Assembly (NCBI RefSeq): GCF_004570845.1
Contig: NZ_SPQZ01000002.1
Span: forward strand, 434,001-498,000
Direction of reading: 5' to 3'
DNA: 64,000 nt
Origin: Orlajensenia leifsoniae
Lineage (GTDB): Bacteria > Actinomycetota > Actinomycetes > Actinomycetales > Microbacteriaceae
Each line of letters begins with the position of its first letter. Within the stretch, counting starts at the first letter, position 1. Shown piece by piece: positions 1 through 8,428 of the stretch. The position numbers were made by a program, and so were the translations under genes. Under the pieces are notes generated by a model that had not been told where the DNA came from, searched no databases, and saw only the letters and a program-made list of their open reading frames with translations.

Positions 1-2538
1 GTAGATATGAGCCATGTGCGTCTTCAGGGTGTTGACGGTCACGAAGCACAACTCGGCGATCTCAGCGTTGGTCGTCCGATCGGGAAGGTACCGCAGCACC
101 TCGAGCTCTCGTTCCGTGAGCGGGTCGGCAAGTGTCGCATTCGTGTCCCCAGAGTCGAGCTGCCTGACCCTAGCCATGATGGTCTGCGCCAGGCCGCCGC
201 GGTCGCGCGCGAGTTCGTCGACGAGACGGAGCACGACCGGTCCTCCATCGACGGTGAAGGGCGCCACCAGCCCCTCGGGCTCCGCCTTGTCGAGCGCCTC
301 GGCCACGCATTCCAGCGCGTCGTCGTGCGCGCCTCCTTCGTCGGCGGACCACGCACGCAGGAGGAGGATCCGGATCTCGCCCCGAAGCCCATCGCTTGCA
401 ATCACCCCGGCCACGGCCTCCAGGATGGCTGCTGCGGTTGCGGCGTCGCCGAGGCTGAGATGGGCCGCGATCGTCTCGAAGCAGATCGTCGGTGTCGTCG
501 GGTTGTCATCTCGGACGGATCGCAGCGCTTCGGCGGCGCGACCAATGCGCCTGAGACCGTTCATGTGGAGGCCGTCGAGGCGATCGCGAAGCGCAGGGGC
601 CGGACTCGACGCGGGCTCCGGGATCGCGTGGTCCGCCGGATCGAGTACCTTCTCGTGGCGCCCGTCTCCGACCGCCAGTTGGGCGCGTTGATACCGGGCC
701 AGCCACGCCAGTTGCGTTCGGTGGTTCGCTTCGGCGCGAAGGACGCCCGCGCGCAGATGGGTGGTGGAGGCATCCGTCAAGCCTCGGTCGACAGCGACCA
801 TCGCCAGGGCGAGATGGGCGTCAGCGCTGATCGGGTGGAGCACAAGGCCGGTCACGGCCGCCACGTCGAGAGCCTCCACTGCCAGGCGCTCGGCCTCGGA
901 TGCCCGGCCGCGCCACGCGTGCAGGAGGGCGAGGGAGCCCAGGAGACCCACGCGGAATGGAGCGTAGGCGATCCCCTGTGTCTCCATGGCTCTGCTCAGC
1001 CACTCCTCGGCCTGGGCCATGTCGCCGTTCAGGAAGTGTGCGCGACCGATGGATGCTGTGGCCACGGTCGAGAGGAGACCGCGAGAACTCAATCTCATGA
1101 GGTTCGGTATGAACGCGTCGGGGTTCTCGTCCAAGAGCACGAGAGCGCGCATGCCAGCGCGTATCGAGTCCTCGGGCCGGGCGTTCCACTGAACCGTCGC
1201 CGACATCCAGGCGTATGCGACAGCCCTGTCGCCGACCGAGGCGGTCGGGTCATCGGCCACCCTGCCCAGGATGTCGATTGTGCGGGCGGCCGCTCCCTGC
1301 ATCCCGAGCAGGATTCCGAGCTCGAGGGCCACATCGAGTCGGTGGGCGCGCGCTGACTCCGGCACCGTCGTGATCCAGCGGATCACCGTGCGCATCTCGC
1401 CGTGCTCGAAGATCTCACTGCCGCGCGTCATGATCGCCTCGACCGCGCCGTCCCAGTCCTGGGCCCGGAGCAGATACTCGATCCCGGCGTCGAACTCGCC
1501 TCGCCCGAGGTGGTATTCGGCCGCCCGGGCGAGGATCACGGCTTCGTCGTCGGGGCGTTCCGCCTTGAGCCTGTAACGGAGCAGATCCCGGAAGAGGTGA
1601 TGAAACCTGAACTGCTCCTGACGGTTGTCGATCGAGACGAAGAACATGGACTCGTGCCGCAGCTGCTCGAAGAGCCGCCGTGCATCGTCCCGCCCGAGCA
1701 CGTGGTTGACGAGGTCCGCCGTCATGATGTCGAGCGGGGACATCCTGAGCAGGAGCGCGCGACCATTCGGGGGAAGCGCATCGAGAACCTCCTCGGTCAG
1801 GTACTCGGCCACCAATCGATCGCTTCCACCGAACTCGGCGACGAACTCGTCGGGTTGGCCGTGGTACTTGAGGGTGATCCCGGCGAGCTGGATCCCGGCC
1901 GCCCAGCCTTCGGTCCGGCTGACCAGCACATCGAGCACGGCGGGTGGCGTGACAGTTCCGGTGATGTTGGTGAGCAGTTCTGCGGATTCGTCCCTCGTCA
2001 TGGCCAGGGCGTCCTGACGGATCTCGAGGAGTCGATTTCTCAGGCGCAACCCGCTCCAGCGGATGGCCGGATCGACCCGCGTCGACATGATGACGTGCAC
2101 GTTCGTCGGAAGGGCCGCGATGAACCGACCGAGGTCGGTGAGGAGTACCGCGTTCGACAGGTGGTGGAGATCGTCGAGGATGACGACGGTCTCGGGGAAT
2201 GACTCCAGCTCCGCGGAGAGGGCGGTGAGCAGCGGCCCGCCGAGGCCTCCGGCGGTCAGTGCTGCGAAGCGGGACAGCTGCGCCATATCGGGGTGCACGG
2301 TCGCCATCGCCGTCGACAGGCGTTTGGCGAAGCGCACCGGGTCGTCGTCGAGCGAGTCGACGTCGATCCGCACGAAGGCGAGTTCGGGATGATCGGCAGC
2401 CCACTGGTCGAGGAGGACCGTCTTGCCGGCACCGGGTGGAGCGACCAAGAGCGTGAGCGGTACCGAGAGTGCGCCATCGAGACGGCGCCGGAGGGCAGGG
2501 CGGTCGACGAGTGACTCGGGGGAGTACTGTCCGACCAC
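1..2538 (-). CDS. MalT-like LuxR family transcriptional regulator (3' end beyond window)
   Basis: Large ATP-binding LuxR-type activator; 846 codons are visible and the frame is still open at base 1. Residues 33-40 form a Walker A motif (APPGAGKT) and VVILDDLHH is the Walker B region. A long helical TPR-like middle follows. From about residue 807 a LuxR helix-turn-helix begins (LTERELEVL ... NAEIAELCFVTVNTLKTH). Only about 20 C-terminal residues should be missing. Start chosen at GTG 2538 because AGGAGG lies 6 bases upstream; another in-frame GTG exists at 2556. It lies downstream of the sulfatase operon on the same strand, behind a hairpin. It may control that operon, but this is inference and the ligand is unknown. 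Confidence 0.85.
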   Translation of the reverse strand, partial: MVGQYSPESLVDRPALRRRLDGALSVPLTLLVAPPGAGKTVLLDQWAADHPELAFVRIDVDSLDDDPVRFAKRLSTAMATVHPDMAQLSRFAALTAGGLGGPLLTALSAELESFPETVVILDDLHHLSNAVLLTDLGRFIAALPTNVHVIMSTRVDPAIRWSGLRLRNRLLEIRQDALAMTRDESAELLTNITGTVTPPAVLDVLVSRTEGWAAGIQLAGITLKYHGQPDEFVAEFGGSDRLVAEYLTEEVLDALPPNGRALLLRMSPLDIMTADLVNHVLGRDDARRLFEQLRHESMFFVSIDNRQEQFRFHHLFRDLLRYRLKAERPDDEAVILARAAEYHLGRGEFDAGIEYLLRAQDWDGAVEAIMTRGSEIFEHGEMRTVIRWITTVPESARAHRLDVALELGILLGMQGAAARTIDILGRVADDPTASVGDRAVAYAWMSATVQWNARPEDSIRAGMRALVLLDENPDAFIPNLMRLSSRGLLSTVATASIGRAHFLNGDMAQAEEWLSRAMETQGIAYAPFRVGLLGSLALLHAWRGRASEAERLAVEALDVAAVTGLVLHPISADAHLALAMVAVDRGLTDASTTHLRAGVLRAEANHRTQLAWLARYQRAQLAVGDGRHEKVLDPADHAIPEPASSPAPALRDRLDGLHMNGLRRIGRAAEALRSVRDDNPTTPTICFETIAAHLSLGDAATAAAILEAVAGVIASDGLRGEIRILLLRAWSADEGGAHDDALECVAEALDKAEPEGLVAPFTVDGGPVVLRLVDELARDRGGLAQTIMARVRQLDSGDTNATLADPLTERELEVLRYLPDRTTNAEIAELCFVTVNTLKTHMAHIY

Positions 2539-2637
2539 ATGCGCCTCCTGAGGCACTCCTGAACGCGATTGCGCTCAGTATGGCACCAGGGCCGAGCGCG
2601 ACGCGATGGCAGGCGGTGACTCAGCTGGTCACACGGC

Positions 2638-2700
2638 GTCACGTCTCCTTCCGCAGGATGGCGCCGAGGCGACAGCGCTGCGCTGCGGAGGAGACGTGAC
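2638..2700 (-). terminator. Long inverted repeat between sulfatase and luxR
   Basis: Arms 2638-2656 and 2683-2700 are complementary over 18 pairs with one bulged T, enclosing a 26-base loop. It starts 12 bases after the sulfatase stop and lies upstream of luxR on the same strand. It has no clear U-run, so it could be a factor-dependent terminator or mRNA-stabilising hairpin, or an operator for luxR. Confidence 0.5.
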
Positions 2701-2712
2701 GACGACAGGAGA

Positions 2713-5079
2713 CTACTGGCGAGCCATTGCAACCCGCAGGCGTTCGTCGGGATCGATGAAGTGGTCGTTGTCCTCCACGCCGACGTCGAGCTGGACCCAT
2801 TGGATTCTGCCCGTGAACCGACTGGAGCCGGCCGTGTAGTCGGAGGAGACTGACGTGCCCGACTCGTAGCCGACATCGGTGGTCTCGTCGGCCGAGAAGA
2901 TGAGCGCCTGAGTCGCACCGACCCGACCTGTGGCGACAGCGGTTCCGTTGTAGAAGAGGGTGACGTCGCCGCCCTTCGCAAGACCTCCGCCGTCGTACGC
3001 GAATTCCATCCGCACCTGATGGGTGCCGGGCGGGATCGGTTCGGTCGCCTCGGTCACGAACTCCTGGATGCCGAGGACGTTGTAGATGAACTTCAACCGC
3101 CCGTCCCTCGCGTACAGGCTCCACCCGCCGAATCGGCCGCCCTGGGCGATGATGACGCCGTTCGCACCCGATGCGGGCACCTCCACCTCGGCGGTGACGG
3201 AGAACGACTTGTTCTTGATGCTCACCACGCTGCTCTCGGAGAGCCGACCCATCCCGGCGAACAGGAGTTGGCTGTTGCCGCGGACGAGTGTCGGCCTGCC
3301 CGCCAGTTCGGGGTTGAGCCTCTCGGCCGTGCGGTCGTCGATCGGCAGCACGTTGTACTTCGTCGCCTCGATGAGCCACAGCCGCTGCAGGCTGTGGAGT
3401 CGCTCGGGATCGTCTGCCGAGAGATCGCGTGCCTGGCTGTAATCGACTGACCCGTCGTACAACTCCCAGACATCGTCATCGAACGCGGGCAGGGTGCCGC
3501 CGACCATGACCCACGGGGTGCGGTGCTTCGTGACGGCACTCCAGCCCTTGAAGTACACGCCTCGATTGCCGAACATCTCGAAGTACTGCAGGTCGTGTCG
3601 TTCCGCGGTATCGGGGGAGTTGAAGGAGTAGAGCATGCTCGTCCCCTCCATCGGGGACTGCTGTACTCCGTTCACGGACGTCGGCTCGGGGAGCCCGGCC
3701 GCTTCGAGGATGGTCGGGGCGAGATCGATGACGTGGGTGAACTGGCTGCGCAGTCCGCCCTTCTCCTCGATGCCGTTCGGCCAGTGCACGATGGTTCCGT
3801 TGCGCGTGCCTCCCCAGTGCGAGGCGACCTGCTTCGTCCACTGGAACGGCGTGTCCATCGCCCAGGCCCACCCCACGGCATAGTGGTTGTACGACGTGGG
3901 ACTTCCGAGCTCGTCGATCTTCGACATCATGAACTCGGGCGTCTCCAGGGCGGCCATCCCGTTGAAGTTGGCCATCTCGTTGAAGGCGCCGTTGACCGTG
4001 CCCTCTGCCGATGCTCCGTTGTCGCCGATGATGTAGTAGATGATCGTGTTGTCGAGGATCCCCAGGTCCTCGATCGCGTCGATCACGCGTCCGACGTGGT
4101 GATCGGTGTGCTCGAGGAATCCTGCGTACACCTCCATCTCACGTTCGAGAACAGGCTTCAGCTCGTCAGGCATGTCGTCCCACGCCGGAATCTCTGCGTG
4201 CCGTGGCGTCAGTTCGGCATCGGCCGGGATCACGCCCAGTTCCTTCTGCCGAGCGAAGGTCTGCTCCCGCTGCACGTCCCACCCACCGGCGAACTTCCCC
4301 TTGTACCTGTCGGCCCATACCGCTGGCACATGGTGCGGCGCGTGGGTGGCTCCGGGCGCGAGGTAGACGAAGAACGGCTTCTCCGGCATGAGCGCCTTCT
4401 GCGTGCGGATCCAGCTGCTGGCCCGATCTGCGAGGTCCTCGGTGAGGTGATATCCCTCCTCGAAGGTGGCAGGGGGCTCAACAGGGGTCGTCCCGTCGTA
4501 GAGAGCCGGCTCCCACTGATTGTTCTCGCCGCCGATGAATCCGTAGAACGTCTCGAAGCCACCCCCGGCAGACGGCCACGCATCGAACGGACCCATCGGT
4601 GACGACTGCCATACGGGCACCTCGTGGCACTTGCCGAACTGCGCCGTCGAGTACCCGTTCAGCTTCAGCGTCATCGCCAGCGGAGCCTTCGTGTTCGGCC
4701 GGAGCGAGCTGTTGCCCGGTGCAGACGTGGCGGTCTCGGTGATGCTGCCCATTCCCACCGAGTGGTGATTGCGGCCGGTCAGCATGGCCTGCCGGGTCGG
4801 CGCGCACAGAGCGGTCGTGTGGAATCGGTTGTACTTCAGTCCGCCGGCGGCGAGCTTCTCGGCATTCGGCGTCGCGCACGGGCCGCCGAACGCACTCGAG
4901 GCTCCGAACCCGACGTCGTCGAGGAGGATCACGAGTACATTCGGTGCGCCGTCCGGCGGCAACAGCGGCTCGATCGGCGGGTAGGCCGTGTCGGGGTCCT
5001 TCGCGTCGTACGTCGTCAGCCCCGGCGCCGGTCGGTCGGGGATCGGCAGCATCGAACGACTGTGACGATCGGGATTCAT
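2713..5079 (-). CDS. Arylsulfatase (type I, formylglycine-dependent)
   Basis: Hydrolyses sulfate esters; 788 residues, the size class of the long mycobacterial AtsA/AtsD-type arylsulfatases. The metal-binding LLDDVGFG lies at residues 52-59. The sulfatase signature is LCAPTRQAMLTGR, with Cys92 in CxPxR as the residue converted to formylglycine. The C-terminal third (about 600-788) is beta-rich, with a jelly-roll-like segment. No signal peptide is seen, so a cytoplasmic location is likely. The modifying enzyme is not in this window. It starts 13 bases after the stop of the SHOCT-domain gene, so the two are co-transcribed. Confidence 0.9.
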   Translation of the reverse strand: MNPDRHSRSMLPIPDRPAPGLTTYDAKDPDTAYPPIEPLLPPDGAPNVLVILLDDVGFGASSAFGGPCATPNAEKLAAGGLKYNRFHTTALCAPTRQAMLTGRNHHSVGMGSITETATSAPGNSSLRPNTKAPLAMTLKLNGYSTAQFGKCHEVPVWQSSPMGPFDAWPSAGGGFETFYGFIGGENNQWEPALYDGTTPVEPPATFEEGYHLTEDLADRASSWIRTQKALMPEKPFFVYLAPGATHAPHHVPAVWADRYKGKFAGGWDVQREQTFARQKELGVIPADAELTPRHAEIPAWDDMPDELKPVLEREMEVYAGFLEHTDHHVGRVIDAIEDLGILDNTIIYYIIGDNGASAEGTVNGAFNEMANFNGMAALETPEFMMSKIDELGSPTSYNHYAVGWAWAMDTPFQWTKQVASHWGGTRNGTIVHWPNGIEEKGGLRSQFTHVIDLAPTILEAAGLPEPTSVNGVQQSPMEGTSMLYSFNSPDTAERHDLQYFEMFGNRGVYFKGWSAVTKHRTPWVMVGGTLPAFDDDVWELYDGSVDYSQARDLSADDPERLHSLQRLWLIEATKYNVLPIDDRTAERLNPELAGRPTLVRGNSQLLFAGMGRLSESSVVSIKNKSFSVTAEVEVPASGANGVIIAQGGRFGGWSLYARDGRLKFIYNVLGIQEFVTEATEPIPPGTHQVRMEFAYDGGGLAKGGDVTLFYNGTAVATGRVGATQALIFSADETTDVGYESGTSVSSDYTAGSSRFTGRIQWVQLDVGVEDNDHFIDPDERLRVAMARQ

Positions 5080-5092
5080 GGGTTGATGCTCC

Positions 5093-5479
5093 CTACGCGC
5101 TCGCGAGCGACTTGGCCTTCAGCTGCTCGTACTCGGCCGGCGTGATCGCGCCGGAGTCGAGGAGTTTCTTCCCGGCCTCGATCTCGGAAGCCGCGGAGGA
5201 CGGCGAGCCGGCTACTGAACGGATGTACTCGTTGGATGCTTCCGACGCCTGCTGTGCGCGAGCCGCGCTGCGCTGCGCCATCGCCTGTCCGCGGGCGACC
5301 AGGTAGATGAGGGCGGCGAGGAACGGGGCGAGGATGAGGAAGATCACCCACAGAGCCTTCGCCCAGCCGTTGAGTTCCTTGTCCTGGAAGAGGTCGACGA
5401 TGATCCGGATGAAGATCACGATGCAGGCGACCGCGATGTAGAACCAGAAGAACCAGACGAAGAAGTCCCAGATGGTCAT
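5093..5479 (-). CDS. Small membrane protein with PLDc_N-like and SHOCT domains
   Basis: 128 residues. Two hydrophobic helices (about 5-30 and 40-62) resemble the PLDc_N (phospholipase D nuclease N-terminal) membrane module. They are followed by a charged coiled stretch and a C-terminal SHOCT motif (LDSGAITPAEYEQLKAK). First gene of the operon with the sulfatase. Start ATG 5479 has an AAAGGA ribosome site. No enzymatic residues are visible; SHOCT domains are short oligomerisation-type modules. Function unknown. Confidence 0.8.
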   Translation of the reverse strand: MTIWDFFVWFFWFYIAVACIVIFIRIIVDLFQDKELNGWAKALWVIFLILAPFLAALIYLVARGQAMAQRSAARAQQASEASNEYIRSVAGSPSSAASEIEAGKKLLDSGAITPAEYEQLKAKSLASA

Positions 5480-5553
5480 GGCATGTCCTTTCGAAGCGGG
5501 AAGTCGAATACTTCCTCGTCGCCTCGAAGCTATGACCAGCGTCCGGTGGGGCG

Positions 5554-5633
5554 CATCACCCGATCCGGATGATGTGACGGTTGCTCAGCGGCCGTCCGCC
5601 GAGTGCGCCGACTCATCCCATCCGGGTGATGCG
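5554..5633. promoter_or_regulatory. Repeated CATCACCCG half-sites in divergent promoter region
   Basis: The 265-base gap between the SHOCT/sulfatase operon and the DUF7144 gene holds an imperfect palindrome at 5554-5574 (CATCA-CCG-CGG-TGATG core). A further inverted half-site CCGGGTGATG lies at 5622-5631, so CGCATCACCCG (5552-5562) and CGGGTGATGCG (5623-5633) are perfect inverted repeats. Position suggests an operator for both divergent units; the binding protein is unknown. Confidence 0.35.
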
Positions 5634-5744
5634 TCCACTCGTCGATGCTCGATACCGTCGAGGTCGAAGCGGGACTGAACGCCCGCCTCCCGTTCCGCTC
5701 GTCCGGGCTGGACGGCGGTGGACCTCGATGACAGCGGGTGGATC

Positions 5745-6146
5745 ATGAGTGACAGCAGAGCAGTGACCGGTTGGGTGGGGTGGATCGGATTCGCGGGAAT
5801 CATCCTCATCCTCAACGGCATCTTCAGTGCAGTGCAGGGAACGGTGGCGGTCGTCGGACCGAACTCGTACTACGTCGTGACGGGTGACGGACTCTTCCTC
5901 TTCGACGTCGCCGGCTGGGGATGGTGGAACATCATCATCGGCCTCCTGTTGATCTTCACGGGAATCGCGCTCTTCGTCGGAGCCACCTGGGCTCGCGTGA
6001 TCGCGATCATCTTCGCGTCGTTGAGCGCGATCGGACAGCTGTTCCTCGTTCCGGCGCAGCCGTGGTGGTCCATCCTCGTCATCGCGCTGAACATCCTCGT
6101 GATCTACGCGATCAGCGCGCACGGCCGTGAAGTGAAGATGGACTGA
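5745..6146 (+). CDS. DUF7144 family four-helix membrane protein (copy 1)
   Basis: 133 residues with about four hydrophobic helices and the conserved stretches GWVGWIGFA, FLFDVAGWGWWN, GATWARV and LVPAQPWW. The start is taken at ATG 5745 (MSDSRAV), with GGGTGG just upstream, rather than the in-frame GTG at 5718. A clear paralogue lies at 29907-30314. Both copies sit beside other putative stress proteins. Biochemical role unknown. Confidence 0.8.
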   Translation: MSDSRAVTGWVGWIGFAGIILILNGIFSAVQGTVAVVGPNSYYVVTGDGLFLFDVAGWGWWNIIIGLLLIFTGIALFVGATWARVIAIIFASLSAIGQLFLVPAQPWWSILVIALNILVIYAISAHGREVKMD

Positions 6147-6172
6147 GGCGCAGGCGACACCCCTCTCGGAGG

Positions 6173-6742
6173 TCAGCCGCGCAGCGCCAGCAGCGCGCTG
6201 AGCCAGCGGGCGTGCGCGTCCCAGGGGTCGATGCCGCCGCGCACGATGTCGATGTGCTGCAGCAGTGCGTCGTGCGTGTGGAACCACTCGCCGCCGTTCA
6301 CCTGCTGCGACGCGAACTGGGCGTGGCGTCGCTGCTCGAGTCGGCGATCGCCGCGTTCGAACGCCAGGACCTCATCGTGCGGCAGGCTCGCTATCCGTCT
6401 TCGGGGATTGGCCGACGTGCCGATCTTGATCAGCTCACCGAAGCGGATGTAGTAGACGACGTCGAGCCGCGGAGGAGGGAACTCCCCGTCGGGGCTCTCG
6501 CCGTGACGCCACTCGCAGATCGCGCAGAGCCACCCCGAGGGATAGCTCACCCCGAGCCTGGAGCCGCAGGCGAGGCAGGGGCTGGGGAGTACGTCGGTGA
6601 CGCCGACCTTGCGCGCGGCGAGGTCGGCTGCGTCCAGCAGGTGGTGTTCGCACAGATTGAGGGCGGCATCCGTCGCCACCAGGCCCGAACAGCCCGACCC
6701 GTCGCTGAGCGTGATCCCGCATGACCGGCCGATGGATTCCAT
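6173..6742 (-). CDS. GIY-YIG (Mug113/T5orf172-like) protein with two Cys clusters
   Basis: 189 residues. Residues 97-160 carry a GIY-YIG-type core: VYYI and LIKIG strands, NPRRRI with the catalytic-type Arg, then LEQRRHAQF with Glu/His, and NGGEWF. The N-terminal half has two candidate zinc sites: C8, C18, C31, H33/H34, and C56-x2-C59 with C73-x2-C76. ATG 6742 is chosen because TAGCGT ends 7 bases upstream, matching the leaderless pattern here. It stands alone without a partner gene. Nuclease activity is inferred from fold motifs only; a DNA-binding or repair role is equally possible. Confidence 0.75.
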   Translation of the reverse strand: MESIGRSCGITLSDGSGCSGLVATDAALNLCEHHLLDAADLAARKVGVTDVLPSPCLACGSRLGVSYPSGWLCAICEWRHGESPDGEFPPPRLDVVYYIRFGELIKIGTSANPRRRIASLPHDEVLAFERGDRRLEQRRHAQFASQQVNGGEWFHTHDALLQHIDIVRGGIDPWDAHARWLSALLALRG

Positions 6743-6749
6743 GACGATC

Positions 6750-6755
6750 ACGCTA
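6750..6755 (-). promoter_or_regulatory. -10 TAGCGT of the GIY-YIG gene
   Basis: Hexamer ends 7 bases before ATG 6742; no ribosome site. Leaderless-type promoter. Confidence 0.55.
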
Positions 6756-6787
6756 GGCGCCGCCGCCGACAGCCTTGTGTGAGACCG

Positions 6788-7057
6788 TCACCGGATGCGG
6801 GTCGCCAGCGGATCGACGCGCCCGCGCCGCGGCCGCCTCACCATCCCGATCAGGCCGTACAGCAACCCGGGGACGCCTACGGCGAGGAGGATGGCGCCGA
6901 CGGCGGGCGTGAGCCATTCGGGGATCGTTGGAATGAGGTGAGAGGCGACGGATGCGGCCGCCAGCAGCAGTGCGCCGGTGAGGGTGAAGATCAATCCGAG
7001 CACGGCGGCGGCCGCCAGCGCGGCACGATCCGGCACCGATTCGGGTTCGGTGGTCAT
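6788..7057 (-). CDS. Small two-helix membrane protein
   Basis: 89 residues; hydrophobic helices at about 13-38 and 48-70, then a basic tail (RRPRRGR) predicted to face the cytoplasm. Not a recognised family. The leaderless-type TAGCGT ends 6 bases before ATG 7057. An 11-base G tract lies about 60 bases upstream of the start. Confidence 0.65.
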   Translation of the reverse strand: MTTEPESVPDRAALAAAAVLGLIFTLTGALLLAAASVASHLIPTIPEWLTPAVGAILLAVGVPGLLYGLIGMVRRPRRGRVDPLATRIR

Positions 7058-7063
7058 GTCGCC

Positions 7064-7069
7064 ACGCTA
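7064..7069 (-). promoter_or_regulatory. -10 TAGCGT of the small membrane protein gene
   Basis: Hexamer, 6-base spacer (GGCGAC), then ATG 7057. Leaderless-type. Confidence 0.55.
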
Positions 7070-7116
7070 TAGCTGAGGCGCTCTCAGCTCTCGACCCCAG
7101 AACGGGGCGTTGACTC

Positions 7117-7127
7117 GGGGGGGGGGG
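7117..7127. repeat. Homopolymeric G11 tract
   Basis: Eleven consecutive G on the + strand in the gap between the histidine phosphatase stop (7151) and the start of the small membrane gene (7057), around position -65 of the latter's inferred start point. It is the only such homopolymer I saw in the window. It may be slippage-prone or an assembly error. Confidence 0.8.
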
Positions 7128-7150
7128 CGAGCGGCGACCCGGACGTCGAC

Positions 7151-7738
7151 TCAGGCGTCGACGCCGACCGCGACCTCGATCGGAGTGCGGCTGATGAAGC
7201 TGATGTCGGAGTCGGTCACGGCGAACTCGGTGATCGAGCCGTTGCCCGCCGACCCGGGGAAGACGTCGGGCGCCGTGGTGTGGCGGGTGAGGCCGTTGAT
7301 CACGCCGCCGTGACTGGTGACGATGACTGTCCCCGTCGATTCGGCGGCGATCCTGCGCAACGCCGCCATCGACCGCTCCAACACGGCGGGGCGGGGTTCG
7401 GCGCCGGGAACGACTCCGTCGGCGTAGAGATGGCGGACGTCCTGCCAGACAGCGCCCTCAGCCTCGCCGTACTGCATCTCGATGACGTCGTCCTCCGTCT
7501 CCACGGCCGGACCGTCGATGGCCGCAGCGATGATGGCCGCGGTCTCGGCCGCACGACCGAGCGGACTGGTGATGATCCGGCTCGGCTCGGCACCGCTCAG
7601 AAGCTCGGCGGCGGCGCGGGCCTGGGCGCGTCCCAGTTCATTGAGCGGGACATCGGTGTGGCCCTGCACCCGGCCGGCCCGGTTCCAATCGGTCTCACCG
7701 TGGCGAACGAGCAGGACACGGGTGGGCGTGGAGGTCAT
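7151..7738 (-). CDS. Histidine phosphatase family protein
   Basis: 195 residues, phosphoglycerate-mutase-like fold. The phosphohistidine motif LLVRHGETDWNRAGR lies at residues 9-23. It is followed by VQGHTDVPLNELGRAQA, the SPLGRAAETA motif, and VTSHGGVING with the second catalytic His. Likely a small cytoplasmic phosphatase; substrate undetermined (glucosyl-3-phosphoglycerate phosphatase is one actinobacterial possibility). ATG 7738 follows TAGGCT by 6 bases. Confidence 0.88.
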   Translation of the reverse strand: MTSTPTRVLLVRHGETDWNRAGRVQGHTDVPLNELGRAQARAAAELLSGAEPSRIITSPLGRAAETAAIIAAAIDGPAVETEDDVIEMQYGEAEGAVWQDVRHLYADGVVPGAEPRPAVLERSMAALRRIAAESTGTVIVTSHGGVINGLTRHTTAPDVFPGSAGNGSITEFAVTDSDISFISRTPIEVAVGVDA

Positions 7739-7744
7739 GGTTCG

Positions 7745-7750
7745 AGCCTA
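7745..7750 (-). promoter_or_regulatory. -10 TAGGCT of the histidine phosphatase gene
   Basis: Hexamer, 6-base spacer (CGAACC), ATG 7738. Leaderless-type. Confidence 0.6.
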
Positions 7751-7769
7751 TCCGGAGCAGAATGTGAGA

Positions 7770-8297
7770 ATGGCGAGCCTCCTCGACGTCACGCGGGCCG
7801 CAGTTGCGCCGCTGACCCGCACCGGCCTGTTCCGGCGCACCGCACCGACCCTGCTGCCGCCGCTCGAGCGAGCCACGGCCTGGCTGAGTCGGGGCCACAT
7901 TCAGCTGAGCGGCCTGCTGGTGCCGTCGCTGGTGCTGCACACGACGGGCGCCAGATCGGGGCTCCAGCGCGACGTTCCGCTGATGTACTGTCCGGACGGC
8001 GAGATCTGCATCGTGGCCGGAAGCAACTTCGCGCGGGAGCGGCATCCGGCGTGGACCGGCAATCTGATCGCGCATCCGGATGCCGCCGTGAGCATCAGGG
8101 GACGACGGATGCCCGTGCACGCCGAGCTCATCGGTGACGATGAGCGCGACGCGGTCTGGGCGCGCATCGAGCGGCAGTGGCCCGGGTACCGCGCCTATGA
8201 GCGCGGATCCGGCCGCACCGTGCGGTTGTTCCGGCTGCATCCGGTGCCGGCGGATGCGGCGGACGACGACGCGTCAGGAGCAGTCACCGAGAGGTGA
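7770..8297 (+). CDS. Nitroreductase family deazaflavin (F420)-dependent reductase
   Basis: 175 residues of the Ddn/Rv3547-like split beta-barrel family: LVLHTTGARSGLQRDVPL, then VAGSNFARERHPAWTGNLIAHP and a final LFRLHPV strand. Family members use F420 or related cofactors to reduce quinones and nitroaromatics, usually at the membrane face. The start ATG 7770 is preceded by CAGAAT plus 6 bases, a one-base variant of the leaderless pattern. Divergent from the phosphatase, 31 bases apart. Confidence 0.85.
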   Translation: MASLLDVTRAAVAPLTRTGLFRRTAPTLLPPLERATAWLSRGHIQLSGLLVPSLVLHTTGARSGLQRDVPLMYCPDGEICIVAGSNFARERHPAWTGNLIAHPDAAVSIRGRRMPVHAELIGDDERDAVWARIERQWPGYRAYERGSGRTVRLFRLHPVPADAADDDASGAVTER

Positions 8298-8428
8298 GAG
8301 CAGCCCACTCGCGCCGCGCCGCTCGACCTGCGGAGCCCGGAGCAGGCGCGACGTAGCCTCGAAGAGAGCGGCGCCGGCCGCGCGTCGGGTGCGCCTCGAG
8401 TGCCGACGGGACTGCGGGAGGGGGAGCG

